The notes under the pieces: model-generated
Database searches by the model: none
What the model saw: only the letters and a program-made list of their open reading frames with translations
Told to the model about the DNA's origin: nothing
Shown: piece after piece, positions 1 to 9,775 of the stretch
Numbering within the stretch: position 1 is the stretch's first letter
Layout of the letters: every line of letters begins with the position of its first letter
Made by a program: the position numbers and the translations under genes
DNA from: Muribaculaceae bacterium
GTDB lineage: Bacteria > Bacteroidota > Bacteroidia > Bacteroidales > Muribaculaceae
Assembly (NCBI GenBank): GCA_022510385.1
Contig: JAFLTQ010000012.1
Location: forward strand, 1 to 64,000
Length of the DNA: 64,000 nucleotides
Direction of reading: 5' to 3'

Positions 1-77
1 TGTTTCCTTTTGATTTTCCCTGTGCCGGTGAGCGCGAAACGCTTCTTAGACGCGGCATTGGTCTTTACCTTTGGCAT
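1..77 (-). CDS. rpmI: Ribosomal protein bL35, 5' part only
   Basis: The first 25 codons of the 50S subunit protein L35 read on the minus strand from the ATG at 77 and run off the window edge. The start reads MPKVKTNAASKKRF, followed by TGTGKIKRK, which is the typical L35 N-terminus, rich in lysine. It lies 125 bp downstream of infC in the classical order thrS-infC-rpmI-(rplT), so rplT is expected just outside. The identity is secure; nothing can be said about the rest of the gene. Confidence 0.93.
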   Translation of the reverse strand, partial: MPKVKTNAASKKRFALTGTGKIKRK

Positions 78-202
78 TGTTGTTATTTATTTAGTTGTTT
101 AAAAATCACCTCGGCAATTTGTTCAGAAAGAACTTGTGCCTACGGTCTACTATTTGGTTTTATTTCTTTTTTATTTTAGCAGCTCTTATTATTTATTCTT
201 CA

Positions 203-928
203 TCAAGCCTCCTCTTCAGGTTCGGGGCTCTCTGCTCTTTCCGGGTGGGAAGACTCTGCTCTTGCCTCCTTTTGCTTCTTGTCGCCTGATTTGGGAGCTT
301 CTTTTTTCTGGGGAGCTTTCAGAGGAGAAATCATTATGGTCATTCTCTTACCTTCCAGCACCGGCATCATCTCCACTTTCCCATATTCTTCAAGATCGTT
401 GGCAAAACGAAGCAACAAGACTTCACCCTGCTCCTTGAAGAGGATTGAACGCCCGCGGAAAAACACATAGGCTTTTACCTTAGAGCCCTCCTTAAGGAAC
501 CCGATTGCATGCTTTAACTTGAAGTTATAATCATGATCATCGGTTTGCGGTCCGAATCTAATTTCCTTTACCACTACCTTTGCAGCTTTTTGTTTCTGCT
601 CTTTCTGGCGTTTACGTTGTTGATAGAGGAATTTCTGATAATCCAGGATACGACAAACGGGAGGAACTGCGTTAGGAGAGATTTCAATAAGGTCTAACTC
701 GAGCTCCTGCGCAATCTTAAGGGCTTTCTCAATTGGATAAATACCTTGCTCAACATTATCACCCACGAGCCTTACTTCACGAGAATAAATTCCCTCGTTA
801 ATTCTATAAGGATCTTTTGAATTCTTGTCGTTTGGACGTCGTTGGCGATCGTTTTGGTCTTGTTGACCGGGCCTGTTCCCGGGCGTAATCGGTTTTCGAG
901 GGCCGCTAAATTGTGGTTTTTTTTCCAT
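203..928 (-). CDS. infC: Translation initiation factor IF-3
   Basis: IF-3 binds the 30S subunit, keeps it apart from 50S and checks the initiator tRNA and start codon. The N-domain is recognised from YRINEGI and the linker region [13 protein letters not shown], and the C-domain from [20 protein letters not shown]. At 241 residues it is much longer than the roughly 180 of E. coli: about 40 extra residues at the N-terminus, rich in Q, R, N and P, and about 40 at the C-terminus, first lysine-rich and then acidic (ending EPEEEA). It follows thrS by 32 bp and precedes rpmI, the standard operon. The start used is an ATG, not the rare AUU of E. coli infC. Confidence 0.97.
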   Translation of the reverse strand: MEKKPQFSGPRKPITPGNRPGQQDQNDRQRRPNDKNSKDPYRINEGIYSREVRLVGDNVEQGIYPIEKALKIAQELELDLIEISPNAVPPVCRILDYQKFLYQQRKRQKEQKQKAAKVVVKEIRFGPQTDDHDYNFKLKHAIGFLKEGSKVKAYVFFRGRSILFKEQGEVLLLRFANDLEEYGKVEMMPVLEGKRMTIMISPLKAPQKKEAPKSGDKKQKEARAESSHPERAESPEPEEEA

Positions 929-960
929 TAAGTCCTTTTTTCTGCTTGATTTTTAAGAGT

Positions 961-2895
961 TTAACCTATTAATTCTTTAATCTCCCTGTTTATTTGCTCT
1001 GCAAAGTTAATGATTTTCATCGAACCTTTATCTCCTTCGCCCTGTTTTCTTACAGAAACTTCTTCATTTTCTGCCTCTTTTTCACCAACAATCAGCAAAT
1101 AAGGCACTTTTTTGAGCTCATTATCTCGGATTTTCTTACCGATTTTTTCATTTCTGTCGTCAACAAAGGCTCTGACTCCCAATTCATCAAGCTGTTCAAC
1201 CACCTTATTGGCGTAATCATTGAATTTCTCGCTGATGGGAAGCACTACGGCCTGCTCGGGTATCAACCATAGAGGCAATTTGCCTGCCGTGTGCTCAAGC
1301 AATACTGCCACGAATCTTTCCATAGAACCGAATGGAGCCCTATGAATCATCACAGGACGATGCTTCATATTATCATTACCTGTGAATTCGAGATCGAAGC
1401 GTTCCGGAAGGTTATAGTCTACCTGAATGGTTCCTAATTGCCAGCGTCTTCCTATAGCATCTTTCACCATAAAGTCGAGTTTCGGCCCATAGAAGGCTGC
1501 TTCACCCTCCACCTGCTTAGCCTTGAGTCCTTTCTCTTCACAAGCTTCTATGATAGCTTTTTCAGCTTTCTCCCAATTCTCATCGCTTCCTATATATTTT
1601 TCCTTATTTTTAGGGTCACGTAAGGAGATCTGAGCTTCAAAATTCTTGAAATCCAAAGCCTTGAAGATATAAAGAATGATATCCATCACTTTCAGGAATT
1701 CTCCCTTGATTTGATCGGGAGTGCAGAAGATATGGGCATCATCCTGAGTGAAACCTCTCACCCTTGTCAGGCCATGGAGCTCGCCGCTCTGCTCATAGCG
1801 ATAGACGGTGCCGAATTCAGCAAGACGCAGGGGCAGGTCGCGATAGCTTCGCGGACTTGATTTGTATATTTCGCAATGATGCGGACAGTTCATGGGCTTA
1901 AGCATATACTCCTCTCCCTCTTCCGGAGTCTTGATGGGTTGGAAAGAATCCTTACCATATTTAGCCCAGTGACCCGAAGTAACATACAGGTTCTTATTTC
2001 CAATATGGGGAGTGATTACTTGAAGATATCCCGCTTTTTTCTGAATTCTTCTGAGGAACTGTTCGAGGCGGTCGCGAAGGGCAGCTCCCTTCGGTAGCCA
2101 TAACGGCAAACCTTGACCTACGGTCTGAGAGAAAGTGAATAGCTCCATCTCCTTACCGAGTTTACGGTGGTCGCGTTTCTTAGCCTCCTCTAAAAGAGTC
2201 AAGTATTCGTCGAGCATCTTCTTTTTCGGGAAAGTGATGCCATAGACACGTGTCAATTGATTACGTTTCTCATCTCCACGCCAAAAAGCTCCGGCAAGCG
2301 ACATCACCTTTACAGCCTTTATGGGCGACATATTGGGCAAGTGGGGACCTTTGCAAAGATCTGTGAAACCACCCTGCGAATAAGTAGTGATTGTGCCGTC
2401 AGCCAACTCGCTTATAAGTTCACATTTATAATTCTCGCCACGATCGCCAAACATCTTGAGGGCATCTTCCTTTGATATGTCGTTTCTTACAATATCCTGT
2501 TTCCTGGCAACTATTTCCATCATCTTCTTTTCGATTTTGTCGAAATCTTCGGAAGTGATTTTATTATCACCCGGGTCGATATCATAATAGAAACCGTTTT
2601 CAACAGCAGGCCCTATACCGAATTTAACGCCGGGATAAAGCTCTTGGAGAGCTTCAGCGAGCAAATGGGCCGAAGAGTGCCAGAATGCATGTTTTCCCTC
2701 TTCGCTATCCCATTTGAAGAGCTCAATAGTCGCATCAGAGTCAATCGGACGGGAGATATCCCATTTCTCCCCATTAACATGGGCCGCGAGGACATCAGCC
2801 GCAAAACGAGGGCTTATCGACTCAGCGATCTGAAAGGGAGTCACTCCTTTCTCATATTCTCTGACAGTTCCGTCGGGAAAAGTAATCTTTATCAT
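961..2895 (-). CDS. thrS: Threonine--tRNA ligase
   Basis: Class II synthetase that charges tRNA-Thr in the cytoplasm. The 644 residues show the N-terminal TGS domain (starting [17 protein letters not shown]), the editing domain with [11 protein letters not shown], and the catalytic core with the zinc-ligand stretch [12 protein letters not shown], motif 2 at [13 protein letters not shown] and motif 3 at [11 protein letters not shown]. The anticodon-binding domain follows from about residue 540. Length and order are those of full-length bacterial ThrRS. It is first in the thrS-infC-rpmI operon and is divergent from the glycosyltransferase gene at 3068. Confidence 0.98.
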   Translation of the reverse strand: MIKITFPDGTVREYEKGVTPFQIAESISPRFAADVLAAHVNGEKWDISRPIDSDATIELFKWDSEEGKHAFWHSSAHLLAEALQELYPGVKFGIGPAVENGFYYDIDPGDNKITSEDFDKIEKKMMEIVARKQDIVRNDISKEDALKMFGDRGENYKCELISELADGTITTYSQGGFTDLCKGPHLPNMSPIKAVKVMSLAGAFWRGDEKRNQLTRVYGITFPKKKMLDEYLTLLEEAKKRDHRKLGKEMELFTFSQTVGQGLPLWLPKGAALRDRLEQFLRRIQKKAGYLQVITPHIGNKNLYVTSGHWAKYGKDSFQPIKTPEEGEEYMLKPMNCPHHCEIYKSSPRSYRDLPLRLAEFGTVYRYEQSGELHGLTRVRGFTQDDAHIFCTPDQIKGEFLKVMDIILYIFKALDFKNFEAQISLRDPKNKEKYIGSDENWEKAEKAIIEACEEKGLKAKQVEGEAAFYGPKLDFMVKDAIGRRWQLGTIQVDYNLPERFDLEFTGNDNMKHRPVMIHRAPFGSMERFVAVLLEHTAGKLPLWLIPEQAVVLPISEKFNDYANKVVEQLDELGVRAFVDDRNEKIGKKIRDNELKKVPYLLIVGEKEAENEEVSVRKQGEGDKGSMKIINFAEQINREIKELIG

Positions 2896-3012
2896 ATTAG
2901 TATTATATCTGCTCTTTTAAATAAAGTTCTATGTTGTGAAAGTTTTTAAGCTGTTGCGACTTCATTTTCCGGTAGACCGGAACAACGTTGGCACCGCTTA
3001 TTTTGCAACTTG

Positions 3013-3020
3013 CAAAGTTA
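3013..3020 (-). promoter_or_regulatory. Candidate -7 element for thrS
   Basis: The minus strand reads TAACTTTG here, matching the Bacteroidetes -7 consensus TAnnTTTG, about 118 bp before the thrS ATG. No TTG is found at the expected -33 distance, so this is a half-supported promoter. It lies close to the divergent plus-strand promoter at 3031-3060. Confidence 0.4.
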
Positions 3021-3030
3021 CTTAAAAAAA

Positions 3031-3060
3031 TTGACTTTTTTCTTTTTTTCATTAACTTTG
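3031..3060 (+). promoter_or_regulatory. Bacteroidetes-type promoter for the GT2 gene
   Basis: TTG (3031-3033), 19 nt, then TAACTTTG (3053-3060) match the -33/-7 consensus. Transcription would start about 6-7 nt after the -7 box, essentially at the ATG at 3068, so the message should be leaderless or nearly so. Confidence 0.7.
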
Positions 3061-3067
3061 CATTCAA

Positions 3068-3796
3068 ATGCACGAAGCTTTAGTTATCATACCAACTTAT
3101 AATGAGATCGAGAACATCACTGCCATAATAGAAAAGGTGATGAGCTATCCCGATAATTTTGATGTGCTCGTAATAGACGATAACTCTCCCGACGGGACAG
3201 CCGAGGCAGTGGAACGATTGATGGTGCAATTCCCCGACCGTGTCTTTTTAGAACGACGTGCCGGAAAGCTTGGACTCGGCACAGCATATATCCATGGATT
3301 TAAATGGGCTCTTGCAAGAGATTATGGATATATAATAGAAATGGATGCCGACTTCTCACACAATCCCGACGACCTGACAAAATTGTTTCACAACAGCAAA
3401 GACAAAGGATTCGACGTATCTATCGGTAGCCGCTACATTTCCGGAGTAAATGTAGTGAACTGGCCTATGGGTAGAGTGCTGATGTCTTATTTTGCGTCTG
3501 CCTACGTCAGATTCATAACCCGTATGAAGCTTCGTGACGCCACTGCCGGCTTTGTTTGTTATCGACGCAGGGTGCTTGAATCAATAGATCTTGACAAAAT
3601 TGAATTCAAGGGGTATGCTTTCCAAATAGAAATGAAATTCAAGGCCCACCGTAAAGGGTTCAAAATATCGGAAATACCTATAATCTTCGTAAATCGTCAG
3701 TTAGGCACCTCCAAAATGAATAGCTCTATTTTCGGAGAAGCCATGTTCGGAGTCATCAAACTGAAACTCGACTCAATTTTCCATCGAGAAAAGTAA
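3068..3796 (+). CDS. Polyprenol monophosphomannose synthase-like family 2 glycosyltransferase
   Basis: A 242-residue GT-A fold enzyme of the dolichyl-phosphate mannose synthase group, which transfers a hexose from a nucleotide sugar to a polyprenyl phosphate at the inner membrane. Visible motifs are IPTYNEIENI near the start, VIDDNSPDGTAEAVE, and the metal-binding EMDADFSHNPDDL around residue 95. SRYISGVNVVNWPMGR and RDATAGFVCYRR are also typical of this group. There are no clear C-terminal membrane spans, so it is the soluble, single-domain type. It is transcribed alone from its own promoter with almost no 5' leader. The sugar is not shown by the sequence. Confidence 0.85.
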   Translation: MHEALVIIPTYNEIENITAIIEKVMSYPDNFDVLVIDDNSPDGTAEAVERLMVQFPDRVFLERRAGKLGLGTAYIHGFKWALARDYGYIIEMDADFSHNPDDLTKLFHNSKDKGFDVSIGSRYISGVNVVNWPMGRVLMSYFASAYVRFITRMKLRDATAGFVCYRRRVLESIDLDKIEFKGYAFQIEMKFKAHRKGFKISEIPIIFVNRQLGTSKMNSSIFGEAMFGVIKLKLDSIFHREK

Positions 3797-3816
3797 GCAG
3801 ACAAGAATTTAAAGAG

Positions 3817-3853
3817 TTTCTTCCTGACGTTTTATCAAAATCGCGGGAAGAAA
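3817..3853. other. Stem-loop between convergent genes
   Basis: TTTCTTCC (3817-3824) pairs with GGAAGAAA (3846-3853) around a 21-nt loop in the gap between the convergent genes ending at 3796 and 3872. There is no clear T run, so it is at best a weak terminator. Confidence 0.3.
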
Positions 3854-3871
3854 TGCCGTATATAAATAAGA

Positions 3872-5074
3872 TTAGTCGCCTCTATAATATGCCTGAAGAT
3901 AGCAACGAGATATGAAATCCCAGGTTTCTTCCACTAATTTATAATCTTCCGAACCCGGGAAATGTGCATCCGGCAACCATCCCTGACTACATACATATCT
4001 CAAGAGATCGCCCGGACATAAACCCCTTTCTGTCAGTAAATCTATGGCATGGCTCTTCGCATATTCCTTGTCATAAAGAGGATTATCAGGAGAAGCAATG
4101 CATCTTGCAACATTTCTTGCCAACAACATCCCTTTATTTTCATCAACCATCAAAACAAAATCATGGTCATTCTTTACCTGACTGAGATGCTCCTCCCCTT
4201 CCGGCCATCCTAAAGCCTCAATAAAAAATTTATTGAGTTCTTCATATCCGGCAAAGAACTGAAGTCTCTTCCCGCCGGTGAATTTTGTAAAAGAGGTGAA
4301 ATATTTATGAGGTTCGGATAATTTCTCCTCCTTTGGTTCAGGTGCCGGCTTCCCTTCTACTATCAGATATAGCCATTCCCCGAGATAGAGGGCGAGGGGT
4401 CCTGTCGGGTCTTGCCACATCGCAGCATCCAAGCGTTTCTGCATCTCAATGACTCCCTCTTCATTGGTGAGGTCATATTCCGATGCCAGTTCCGACAATG
4501 ACAAGGCAAAAGCAGGAGTCATAAGATAGCAATGCAGGAAGAGCCAGTTGGCAAGCCTCATAATTTCCGGACGGTCTTCTTCATTATGCAGTTCCAGTTC
4601 TGCCGAAAAACGATAGTTAACCGGAATCGGAGCCTCCTCATAAAATGATTCAAGCAATTCAAACCATATATCGGCCCCCTCAATCAGCTCATTGTCGTAG
4701 GGGTTGCATACCCTGCGATTCTCATAATTCATCGACAAGGCATACCACACCATAAACCTGACATCAGCCTTGTTCAATTCAAAGTCGAAATATTCATCTC
4801 CCTCTCGGCTGAAAAATGGCACTGTATATCCATAAAGTCGTCTACATTCCGTGATAAAAGAACGCCACACTCCCGCATCACTGATTATATCCTGATAATA
4901 TCCAATCATTACAAGGGCGGCACGCTCCACCACCTTCTCAGGATAAGAGGGGAATAGACCCTTCTCTTTTGCAACCTCTGCAAGACGGTTGCAAATATTG
5001 AAATAAAATTTATCGGTCTCTGTTTCCTCCGGCATTGAGGGTTGCCTTAAAAGGAATTGTTCTTTTGTTATCAT
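3872..5074 (-). CDS. Unrecognised 400-residue protein downstream of hisS
   Basis: No family recognised. It has no signal peptide or membrane span and looks like a soluble, acidic, largely helical protein. It begins MITKEQFLLRQPSMPEE. Residues about 240-260 form a charged, proline-containing linker (KPAPEPKEEKLSEP) between an N-terminal helical part and a C-terminal part rich in aromatic residues, ending in LQAYYRGD. It begins 14 bp behind the hisS stop codon and is probably co-transcribed with it. Codon use looks like its neighbours, so it appears to be native. No function is proposed. Confidence 0.85.
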   Translation of the reverse strand: MITKEQFLLRQPSMPEETETDKFYFNICNRLAEVAKEKGLFPSYPEKVVERAALVMIGYYQDIISDAGVWRSFITECRRLYGYTVPFFSREGDEYFDFELNKADVRFMVWYALSMNYENRRVCNPYDNELIEGADIWFELLESFYEEAPIPVNYRFSAELELHNEEDRPEIMRLANWLFLHCYLMTPAFALSLSELASEYDLTNEEGVIEMQKRLDAAMWQDPTGPLALYLGEWLYLIVEGKPAPEPKEEKLSEPHKYFTSFTKFTGGKRLQFFAGYEELNKFFIEALGWPEGEEHLSQVKNDHDFVLMVDENKGMLLARNVARCIASPDNPLYDKEYAKSHAIDLLTERGLCPGDLLRYVCSQGWLPDAHFPGSEDYKLVEETWDFISRCYLQAYYRGD

Positions 5075-5088
5075 ATTTAAATTTTATT

Positions 5089-6450
5089 TCAGATAAATTT
5101 TTCAGCCAGCTCATCAAATGAAAGCTTCATCTGATTTCCCGTGGACATCTCCTTAAGATTTACAACTTTTTCCTCCAATTCAGATTCCCCTATCATTGCT
5201 ACGAAAGGCACCTTCAAATTATCGGCATAAGTCATCTGTTTTTTCAGTTTGACATTGTCTGGATAGAGTTCGGAAGAAATGCCCTTTCTCCTGAGAGTCT
5301 TTACGAGCTTCATGGAGGCTTCCGCCTCCTTCTCACCGAAATTAAGGAAGAGCACCTTTACGCTCTCCCCTATCCCTTGCGGATAAAGATCCAATTGATT
5401 CAACACGTCATAAATCCTATCAGCGCCAAAAGAGATGCCGACTCCGGAAAGTCCTGACATTCCGAAGACTCCGGTCAGATTGTCATAACGTCCGCCTCCT
5501 GTGATGCTCCCAATCTCCACATCCAAAGCTTTCACCTCGATAATGGTGCCCGTATAATAGTTAAGTCCGCGTGCAAGTGACACATCCATATCAAGAACGG
5601 CATTATGACCCAAGTCGTCAAAACGGCTCACTACCCATCTTAACTCCTCAACACCTTTAAGGCCCGTCTCCGATCCCTGCAATATCTCCTGCAGTCTATC
5701 AAGTTTTTGGGAATTGTCTCCTTCAAGTTGCAAGATAGGAACAAGTTTCTCAACCGAATCAGAAGGAATCCCTTTGGAAATCAATTCCTCCTTTACTTTT
5801 TCAAGACCGATTTTCTCGATTTTATCAATTGCAATGGTGATATCGATAATACGGTTGCTCTCTCCTATCAGCTCGGCAATACCTGTGAGGATCTTCCTGT
5901 TATTCAGCTTTATGGCAACTCTTACCTTTAATTTATGAAATACCTCATCAATCAATTCAAGCAATTCCACCTCATTCCAAAGGGAATCACTTCCTACGAT
6001 ATCAGCATCACACTGATAGAATTCACGATATCGACCCTTCTGTGGTCTGTCGGCACGCCACACCGGTTGAATCTGACAACGCTTGAAAGGAAGCTGGATG
6101 TCATTTCTATTCTGCACCACAAAGCGTGCGAATGGAACAGTGAGGTCATATCTCAACCCCTTTTCTGCAATAAACGGAGTCAAAGTATGAGATTCTTTAT
6201 TATTGAGAAGTTCTTGCGGAGCATCTTTTAGGAAATCACCCGAATTTAGTATTCTGAATAGAAGTTTATCCCCCTCTTCGCCATATTTACCCATTAAAGT
6301 TGACAGATTTTCCATCGCCGGAGTCTCTATGGGAGTATAACCGAAAAGTTTGAAAGCACTTCTGATAGTGTCGAAGATATAATTTCTACGGGCCATTTCT
6401 ACGGGTCCGAAATCGCGTGTTCCTTTTGGTATTGATGGTTTTGTTGCCAT
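5089..6450 (-). CDS. hisS: Histidine--tRNA ligase
   Basis: Class II synthetase that charges tRNA-His. Motif 1 lies near the N-terminus ([11 protein letters not shown]), motif 2 at [13 protein letters not shown], the histidine-binding loops at [15 protein letters not shown] and [12 protein letters not shown], and motif 3 at [15 protein letters not shown]; a C-terminal anticodon-binding domain follows. The frame extends upstream to 6474, but I chose the ATG at 6450 ([13 protein letters not shown]), because homologues start there and the -7 box TAATTTTG at 6479-6472 overlaps the longer start. This gives 453 residues. It is divergent from rplU and is followed by an unrecognised gene. Confidence 0.97.
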   Translation of the reverse strand: MATKPSIPKGTRDFGPVEMARRNYIFDTIRSAFKLFGYTPIETPAMENLSTLMGKYGEEGDKLLFRILNSGDFLKDAPQELLNNKESHTLTPFIAEKGLRYDLTVPFARFVVQNRNDIQLPFKRCQIQPVWRADRPQKGRYREFYQCDADIVGSDSLWNEVELLELIDEVFHKLKVRVAIKLNNRKILTGIAELIGESNRIIDITIAIDKIEKIGLEKVKEELISKGIPSDSVEKLVPILQLEGDNSQKLDRLQEILQGSETGLKGVEELRWVVSRFDDLGHNAVLDMDVSLARGLNYYTGTIIEVKALDVEIGSITGGGRYDNLTGVFGMSGLSGVGISFGADRIYDVLNQLDLYPQGIGESVKVLFLNFGEKEAEASMKLVKTLRRKGISSELYPDNVKLKKQMTYADNLKVPFVAMIGESELEEKVVNLKEMSTGNQMKLSFDELAEKFI

Positions 6451-6468
6451 AATTATTTCAATGCTATA

Positions 6469-6499
6469 TTGCAAAATTACGAAAATTTACTTAATTTTG
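6469..6499 (+). promoter_or_regulatory. Promoter of rplU-rpmA
   Basis: TTG (6469-6471), 20 nt, TAATTTTG (6492-6499): an exact fit to the Bacteroidetes consensus. Start of transcription is expected near 6506, leaving a leader of about 80 nt before rplU. The promoter is interleaved with the divergent hisS promoter. Confidence 0.75.
6472..6479 (-). promoter_or_regulatory. -7 element of the hisS promoter
   Basis: The minus strand reads TAATTTTG, 22 bp before the ATG at 6450. A CTG, one mismatch from TTG, lies about 20 nt upstream. The expected leader is only about 15 nt. The element overlaps the spacer of the rplU promoter on the other strand. Confidence 0.6.
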
Positions 6500-6505
6500 C
6501 AGTCG

Positions 6506-6586
6506 CGAAATCCGCCAAGGCAGAAAAAGAGAGGTCATAAGGGTCTCCGCCCAACGGAAATGATTGAAAATCATTAGTGTAAAAAA
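6506..6586 (+). promoter_or_regulatory. rplU 5' leader with a hairpin next to the start codon
   Basis: The predicted untranslated leader holds a perfect 7-bp stem, AATGATT (6559-6565) and AATCATT (6569-6575) with a GAA loop, ending 11 nt before the ATG, so it covers the ribosome-binding region. Short complementary pieces (GCC/GGC near 6513-6521) lie upstream. A ribosomal-protein autoregulatory role is only a possibility. Confidence 0.3.
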
Positions 6587-6907
6587 ATGTACGCAATTGT
6601 AGAAATTAAAGGACAACAATTCAAAGCAGAGGAAGGGAAATTCCTCTATGTCCATCATCTCGGCGATGAAGTTAAAGAGGGCGACGCAGTAGAATTCGAC
6701 AAAGTGTTGCTCATTGATGCCGACGGCGACGTAACAGTCGGAGTGCCTGCCGTGGAAGGTGCTAAAGTGAGCTGCGAAGTGCTTAACCCTCTCGTTAAGG
6801 GCGACAAAGTCATTATCTTCAAGAAAAAACGTCGCAAAGGTTATCGTCGTAAAAACGGTCACCGTCAGCAGTTCTCTAAAGTGTTGGTTAAATCTATCGT
6901 TAAGTAA
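6587..6907 (+). CDS. rplU: Ribosomal protein bL21
   Basis: 50S subunit protein, 106 residues, starting [17 protein letters not shown], the standard bL21 N-terminus, and containing the conserved [17 protein letters not shown] stretch that contacts 23S rRNA. It is the first gene of rplU-rpmA, with 16 bp to rpmA. A long reading frame on the opposite strand covers both genes, but it is a shadow. Confidence 0.98.
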   Translation: MYAIVEIKGQQFKAEEGKFLYVHHLGDEVKEGDAVEFDKVLLIDADGDVTVGVPAVEGAKVSCEVLNPLVKGDKVIIFKKKRRKGYRRKNGHRQQFSKVLVKSIVK

Positions 6908-6923
6908 GTAAAACTCATCAGAT

Positions 6924-7184
6924 ATGGCACATAAAAAAGGTGTCGGTAGTTCAAAGAACGGCCGCGAATCAGAAAGTAAACGACTTGGTGTGAAAATCTT
7001 CGGTGGGTCTAACTGCCGTGCCGGAAACATCCTCAAACGTCAAAGAGGCACCGTGCATCATCCCGGTCAGAATGTAGGTATGGGTAAAGACCACACTCTT
7101 TTCGCTCTCATCGACGGTGTTGTGGTGTTCTCAACAGGTAAGGAAGGTAGAAAGTTTATCAACGTTCAGCCCCACGCTAACTAA
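6924..7184 (+). CDS. rpmA: Ribosomal protein bL27
   Basis: 50S subunit protein, 86 residues, near the peptidyl transferase centre. The start [16 protein letters not shown] is the conserved bL27 tail without a cleavable N-terminal extension, so no Prp-type processing as in Firmicutes is needed. [16 protein letters not shown] and [14 protein letters not shown] are family hallmarks. A strong terminator follows 30 bp after the stop codon. Confidence 0.98.
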   Translation: MAHKKGVGSSKNGRESESKRLGVKIFGGSNCRAGNILKRQRGTVHHPGQNVGMGKDHTLFALIDGVVVFSTGKEGRKFINVQPHAN

Positions 7185-7214
7185 GGACTTCAACTCATAA
7201 CTCTATATCAACTT

Positions 7215-7243
7215 AAAGCGAAGGTGTAATATCCCTTCGCTTT
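7215..7243 (+). terminator. Intrinsic terminator of rplU-rpmA
   Basis: A perfect 10-bp stem, AAAGCGAAGG (7215-7224) and CCTTCGCTTT (7234-7243), with a 9-nt loop; the T run continues to 7246. It ends the ribosomal transcript. Confidence 0.9.
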
Positions 7244-7288
7244 TTTCGTTTCCTTATTGATGAATTATTTCTTGCCTTTACTTCATTG

Positions 7289-9700
7289 ATGAAATCTTTA
7301 TTGCGAATTCTCACTTTATTTTTTTGCTTCGCATCCGGCATATATGTCTATGCCGAAAATGTGAAAATATCGGGACGTGTTCGTGATAATGACGACAAAC
7401 CTTTAGAGTTCGCAACTGTCCGGATTGCCGGAACGGCCATCGGTACCAATACCGACCTGAAAGGAGAATATTCCCTAAACGTGGCTAAAAAAGATACTAT
7501 TGAAGTTGTCTTTTCATGTATCGGATTTAAAACTATAAGCCGAAAACTAATCGACCCTCAGCCGGAAGTAACCCTTAATATCAAAATGATGCCTGATGAT
7601 ATTCAGCTACAGGAAGTGGAGGTGACCGGTTTCAGGAACAACATCAACGGTATGCAGACCCTTGACGTAGATTCCTATAAAGGTTCTCCGGATGTCAGCG
7701 GAGGCAGTGTAGAGTCAATGCTCACGACAATGCCCGGCGTGAATTCATCCAATGAGCTGAGCTCTCAATATTCTGTCAGGGGAGGTTCGTTTGATGAAAA
7801 TTCTGTCTATATCAACGGAGTTGAAATATATAGGCCTCAGCTCGTCAGAAGCGGCCAGCAGGAAGGACTAAGTATCATCAATCCTGACATGGTGGGTAGT
7901 GTGAAATTCTCGAGCGGAGGATTCCCGGCAAGATATGCCGACAAAATGTCATCGGCGCTCGATATAACCTATAGAGAACCGGAAGCATTCGAAGCGGCCC
8001 TTTCTTTAAGTCTTATGGGTGGAAGCCTTTCGATTGGCTCTAACACAGGTAAATTCTCTCAGCTTCATGGAGTCAGGTTTCGTCGCAACAATTCCCTCCT
8101 GTCCACTCAGGAAACCAGAGGAGAGTATGACCCGACCTATTTTGACTATCAGACACATATGATACTTAAGGCCACCGATAAATTTAAGGTGAATTTCTTG
8201 GGCAACATTGCCTTAAACCATTTCGGATTCCGACCTACAGACCGTGAAACCACTTTCGGAACTCTTGAGGATGCCAAGAAATTTAAGGTCTATTTCGATG
8301 GGGAAGAAAAAGATAAGTTCGAGACATATCTGGGTTCTGTCGCCTTTGAATATAAACATAGCCGTTCCACCGTCTTCAACCTTGCATTGTCAGGTTTTCT
8401 CACCAATGAATTCGTGAGTTATGACGTTTCGGGAGAATATTGGCTTGATGAAGCAGGCACCGGCGGCGAGAATGGTGTCGGAGGAGAGCTCGGAGTGGGG
8501 AAATATATGGAACATTCACGAAATAGGCTTCGTGCATCCGTCATCACAGCAGCTCTTTCAGGACAAACTGTAGCGGGGAAGAACCATATTACCTACGGTG
8601 TGACATATTCCCATGAATCTTTCCGCGACCGCACTAAAGAATGGGAATGGCGCGACTCCGCAGGGTATTCACTACCAACAAGGCCCGATGGAGTGCATCT
8701 TATTTATAACCTTACATCAAAACAGGATATCAGCGGAAACAGAATTTCAGCTTTTGCTGAAGATGCCATATATCTTGAAAACGATAAATTTTTTCTCACA
8801 ATAAATGGTGGATTACGTTTTTCATACTGGGATTTCAATAAGGAATTCTTAGTGTCGCCGCGAGTGAATTTCAGCTTTACCCCCGCCAATCATATCGGAT
8901 GGACTTTCCGGCTTGCAAGCGGTGTTTATTACCAATCACCATTCTATAAAGAGTATCGCCAGACAGTCATAGATGATCTTGGGAACGGCTATGTGATGCT
9001 AAATAATAAAGTCAAGTCTCCACGGAGTATTCAGGTAGTCTTGGGAACAGATTATACCTTCCGGGCATATAACCGCCCCTTCAAGATAACAGCTGAAGCA
9101 TATTATAAGAATCTCCACAACTTCATATCATACGAATATGACAACCTGAAGATTAATTATTCAGGAATAAACGACTCAAAAGGGTATGTAATGGGGCTTG
9201 ATTTCAAATTATTCGGACAATTCGTTCCCGGCTCTGATTCCTGGATATCCTTTGCCCTTATGAAAACCGAGCAGGATCTGAACGGTAAGAAAGTGCCGCT
9301 TCCATCCGATCAGCGATATGCATTCGGACTTTATTTCACAGATTATTTTCCGAAATTTCCGAGACTCCGGTTCAGTCTCAGAGGAATTTTTTCAGATGGA
9401 TTGACACTTACACCGCCGCGAGTGACACGTGACCAGGCATATTTCCGAGCCCCATCCTATAAGAGGGTGGATATAGGCGTTTCCTATTTAATAATCGGGG
9501 AGCCGAAAGAGGGAGTAGTCAAGCGTAACTTCTGGCGACATTTCAAACGCCTTTCTGTGGGAGTGGATCTCTTCAATATGTTTGATATTTCTAATGTCAG
9601 CAGTTATTATTGGGTCACAGATGTCAACAATCTCCAATATGCAGTTCCGAACTATCTGACCCGTCGTCAGCTAAATTTCCATCTTTCTGCTGAATTCTGA
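7289..9700 (+). CDS. TonB-dependent outer-membrane receptor
   Basis: An 803-residue ligand-gated porin. A signal peptide (MKSLLRILTLFFCFASGIYVYA) is followed by a carboxypeptidase-like regulatory domain (residues about 25-105, VKISGRVRDNDDKPLEFATVRIAG). A plug domain comes next (about 110-230, with SQYSVRGGSFDENSVYINGVE), then a beta-barrel ending in LNFHLSAEF with the usual final aromatic residue. It is shorter than SusC proteins, and no SusD lies next to it, so a glycan-uptake pair is not indicated; the substrate is unknown. A TTG three bases upstream is in frame, but the ATG at 7289 gives the better signal peptide. It stands alone between rpmA and glyS. Confidence 0.93.
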   Translation: MKSLLRILTLFFCFASGIYVYAENVKISGRVRDNDDKPLEFATVRIAGTAIGTNTDLKGEYSLNVAKKDTIEVVFSCIGFKTISRKLIDPQPEVTLNIKMMPDDIQLQEVEVTGFRNNINGMQTLDVDSYKGSPDVSGGSVESMLTTMPGVNSSNELSSQYSVRGGSFDENSVYINGVEIYRPQLVRSGQQEGLSIINPDMVGSVKFSSGGFPARYADKMSSALDITYREPEAFEAALSLSLMGGSLSIGSNTGKFSQLHGVRFRRNNSLLSTQETRGEYDPTYFDYQTHMILKATDKFKVNFLGNIALNHFGFRPTDRETTFGTLEDAKKFKVYFDGEEKDKFETYLGSVAFEYKHSRSTVFNLALSGFLTNEFVSYDVSGEYWLDEAGTGGENGVGGELGVGKYMEHSRNRLRASVITAALSGQTVAGKNHITYGVTYSHESFRDRTKEWEWRDSAGYSLPTRPDGVHLIYNLTSKQDISGNRISAFAEDAIYLENDKFFLTINGGLRFSYWDFNKEFLVSPRVNFSFTPANHIGWTFRLASGVYYQSPFYKEYRQTVIDDLGNGYVMLNNKVKSPRSIQVVLGTDYTFRAYNRPFKITAEAYYKNLHNFISYEYDNLKINYSGINDSKGYVMGLDFKLFGQFVPGSDSWISFALMKTEQDLNGKKVPLPSDQRYAFGLYFTDYFPKFPRLRFSLRGIFSDGLTLTPPRVTRDQAYFRAPSYKRVDIGVSYLIIGEPKEGVVKRNFWRHFKRLSVGVDLFNMFDISNVSSYYWVTDVNNLQYAVPNYLTRRQLNFHLSAEF

Positions 9701-9775
9701 TTCCATAGTGGATTCTTATTATTGATTCTTTGTTGTTTCTATTCTTCCGCTATGTCTATTTAAGCTGATTTTTAT

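Noticed and set aside
6491..7036. 181-codon reading frame opposite rplU and rpmA
   Set aside because: It covers two certain ribosomal genes and has no family resemblance or promoter; it is a shadow.
7289..9700. SusC/SusD glycan-uptake locus
   Set aside because: The receptor is shorter than SusC and no SusD or glycoside hydrolase gene is near.
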